The translations under genes were made by a program, and so were the position numbers. Below are positions 5,323 to 6,639 of a DNA stretch of 6,639 nt, piece after piece. The notes below the pieces were generated by a model. It searched no databases and was not told where the DNA came from. It saw only the letters and a program-made list of their open reading frames with translations. Source of the DNA: Methanobacteriota archaeon (GTDB lineage Archaea; Thermoplasmatota; Thermoplasmata; RBG-16-68-12); contig VBLZ01000165.1 in the NCBI GenBank assembly GCA_005878515.1, positions 1 through 6,639 on the forward strand, read 5' to 3'. How positions within the stretch are numbered: position 1 is the stretch's first letter; each line of letters opens with the position of its first letter.

Positions 5323-6624
5323 TCATTTACGGTTTTCGCTGAGCGCTCCGATCTCCGACACGCGCGTGGCCGCGAGAATCGCGCAGCCGGCGAGGATGAG
5401 GGCCACACTCGTGCCGAACGCCATCGCGTATCCGAGATACTGCGCGGCGAATCCCCCGAGGAGGGGCCCGAGGATCGACCCGAAACCCTGGACCGCGTTG
5501 TAGGTCCCGAACGCCTCCGCTCGGCCATTCTCGGGAGCGAGTCGTGACACGAGCGTCGAGCCCGCGACATTGATCAGGGCCCAGCAGAGTCCGACGCCGG
5601 CGTGGAGCGCGATGGCGGCCCCGAGACGCGCACCGTACGGCAGCGCCGCGATCCCGACGAGCAGGAACGACGGGAACAGCATCGATCGGCCCACGGCCGC
5701 ATACAACTGCGTCGACCGATCCCCGCGAGCCGAGACCCAACGGCCGACGCGCGGATACACGGCAATCGAAGTCGCCTGGCTCGCGATGTACACCGCAAAG
5801 ATCTCGGGAGCCCCGAGTCCGTACGACTGCTTCAAGAAGATCGGGAAGAACCCGTAAAACGCGGTGAATCCGCCGAACAGCAGAAAGACACACACGAGAT
5901 ACATCCGCAATGCGTGCGGAAGTCGCACCTTCCTTCGCCAGTCGAGCGGGTTGATGTAGTGAAGGATGCGAATCGGCAGATACCGACCGCGCTCGATGCG
6001 GGCATGGATGTCCGTTATGTGAACCTCCCGGCGATCCACGCGGACCGCCGGTTCCCGAGTCCAGATCTGAACGAGGAGACCGGACAGCAATCCGAGCGCG
6101 GCACCGATCACGAAGAGCGCGCGCATTGACGACAGCTCCGCGCTGAGCAGTCCCGGTCCAATAGCGAGCCATGCGACCCCCATGCCCAACCCCGCGACCC
6201 ACCCGATCGCTCCGATCCGACTCACGAGGGCGAGCCGCGCGGGCCATTCCGCCCGCTTCGAGGTCTCCATGAGGAGGACCGTCCCGGCGGGGCCGCTCGC
6301 CGCGCCCAAGAAACCCGCAAGAAGGTTCGCGAGGTAGAACTGGGACATGGTCCCGCAGAGGGCCATCGCCAAGAGGGCGACCCCGCTCCCGAGGAAACCG
6401 ATCAGGAGGAAGATCTTGCGGCGCGCGGTGCGATCGGAGAGCGACCCCCAGAGGATGAACGCGGGGACCGAGGCGAGGCTCGTGGCGGCCGCGATGATCC
6501 CGACGGTGAGGAGCGATCCGCCGAGCGCGTACGCGAACAGGGGAATCAAGGTCGACGTCGCGCCGCCGGCCACGCCTTGCGGGAGGTACGAGTAGAACCA
6601 ATGAGACCCGTCCGTCCGGTCCAT
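5323..6624 (-). CDS. Major facilitator superfamily transporter
   Basis: The 433-residue product is a polytopic membrane protein with about 12 hydrophobic segments in two halves, joined by a polar central loop at about 188-238. Motif A of the superfamily is clear after the second helix (GSLSDRTARRK, 60-70). The second half has a degenerate counterpart near 291-304 (PRVGRWVSARGDR). Gly-rich helix segments such as LLAGFLGAASGPAG (101-114) and GSILGPLLGGFAA (382-394) resemble drug- or metabolite-efflux members. Substrate and direction are unknown. The ATG at 6624 has AAGG six bases upstream and places the first helix suitably. The frame is open to the window edge, so a slightly longer form is possible. 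It is first in a likely two-gene unit with the saccharopine dehydrogenase-like gene. Confidence 0.9.
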   Translation of the reverse strand: MDRTDGSHWFYSYLPQGVAGGATSTLIPLFAYALGGSLLTVGIIAAATSLASVPAFILWGSLSDRTARRKIFLLIGFLGSGVALLAMALCGTMSQFYLANLLAGFLGAASGPAGTVLLMETSKRAEWPARLALVSRIGAIGWVAGLGMGVAWLAIGPGLLSAELSSMRALFVIGAALGLLSGLLVQIWTREPAVRVDRREVHITDIHARIERGRYLPIRILHYINPLDWRRKVRLPHALRMYLVCVFLLFGGFTAFYGFFPIFLKQSYGLGAPEIFAVYIASQATSIAVYPRVGRWVSARGDRSTQLYAAVGRSMLFPSFLLVGIAALPYGARLGAAIALHAGVGLCWALINVAGSTLVSRLAPENGRAEAFGTYNAVQGFGSILGPLLGGFAAQYLGYAMAFGTSVALILAGCAILAATRVSEIGALSENRK

Positions 6625-6639
6625 CCCATCCCTTCGGCT

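Noticed and set aside
4468..5547. Long plus-strand frame opposite the dehydrogenase and transporter end
   Set aside because: It spans two genes on the other strand, is Arg/His/Glu-rich without motifs, and has no promoter or binding site.
5327..6601. Second long minus-strand frame within the transporter gene
   Set aside because: It is a shifted reading of the transporter with very high Arg and no membrane segments; the other frame has motif A and about 12 helices.

Overview
The window reads as chromosomal DNA from a GC-rich archaeon. The evidence is a class II tRNA-Leu of archaeal type with no encoded CCA, isolated AT-rich TATA-type promoter elements in otherwise GC-rich spacers, and an archaeal-style phosphohexomutase start. 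A Thermoplasmatota or related euryarchaeal lineage would fit, but this rests on general resemblance only. I see no insertion sequence, CRISPR array or phage gene.

Left part (1-2254). The 5' portion of a phosphoglucosamine mutase/phosphomannomutase gene runs leftward out of the window. It is divergent from a small rightward gene for a 74-residue unknown protein, and both appear to share one nearly symmetric TATA element around 681-688. A leftward gene follows for an unknown protein with one membrane segment and a C-terminal zinc ribbon. It is divergent from a rightward tRNA-Leu(CAG), again across one AT-rich TATA-like element. After the tRNA comes a rightward four-helix membrane protein whose reading frame is broken at a run of six G; a -1 slip or one extra G restores it.

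Middle (2255-2622). About 370 bases hold no convincing gene but are rich in regulatory signals. There is an AT-rich promoter with inverted repeats on either side of the TATA box. Next comes a predicted leader of about 120 nt with a strong two-part stem-loop and a GC-rich hairpin followed by CTTGTTTT. It ends in a near-perfect Shine-Dalgarno sequence before a TTG start codon. Some of these elements can pair in alternative ways, so the leader could be an attenuator or riboswitch-like control region.

Right part (2623-6639). This holds a class III PLP aminotransferase resembling glutamate-1-semialdehyde aminotransferase (rightward). Converging on it with only 12 bases between stop codons is a leftward pair: an MFS transporter and, 30 bases downstream, a saccharopine-dehydrogenase-like oxidoreductase. 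An aminotransferase, an amino-acid-type dehydrogenase and a transporter together suggest amino-acid or amine metabolism, but no pathway can be assigned from sequence alone. The most interesting items are the structured aminotransferase leader and the slippery-site frameshift.
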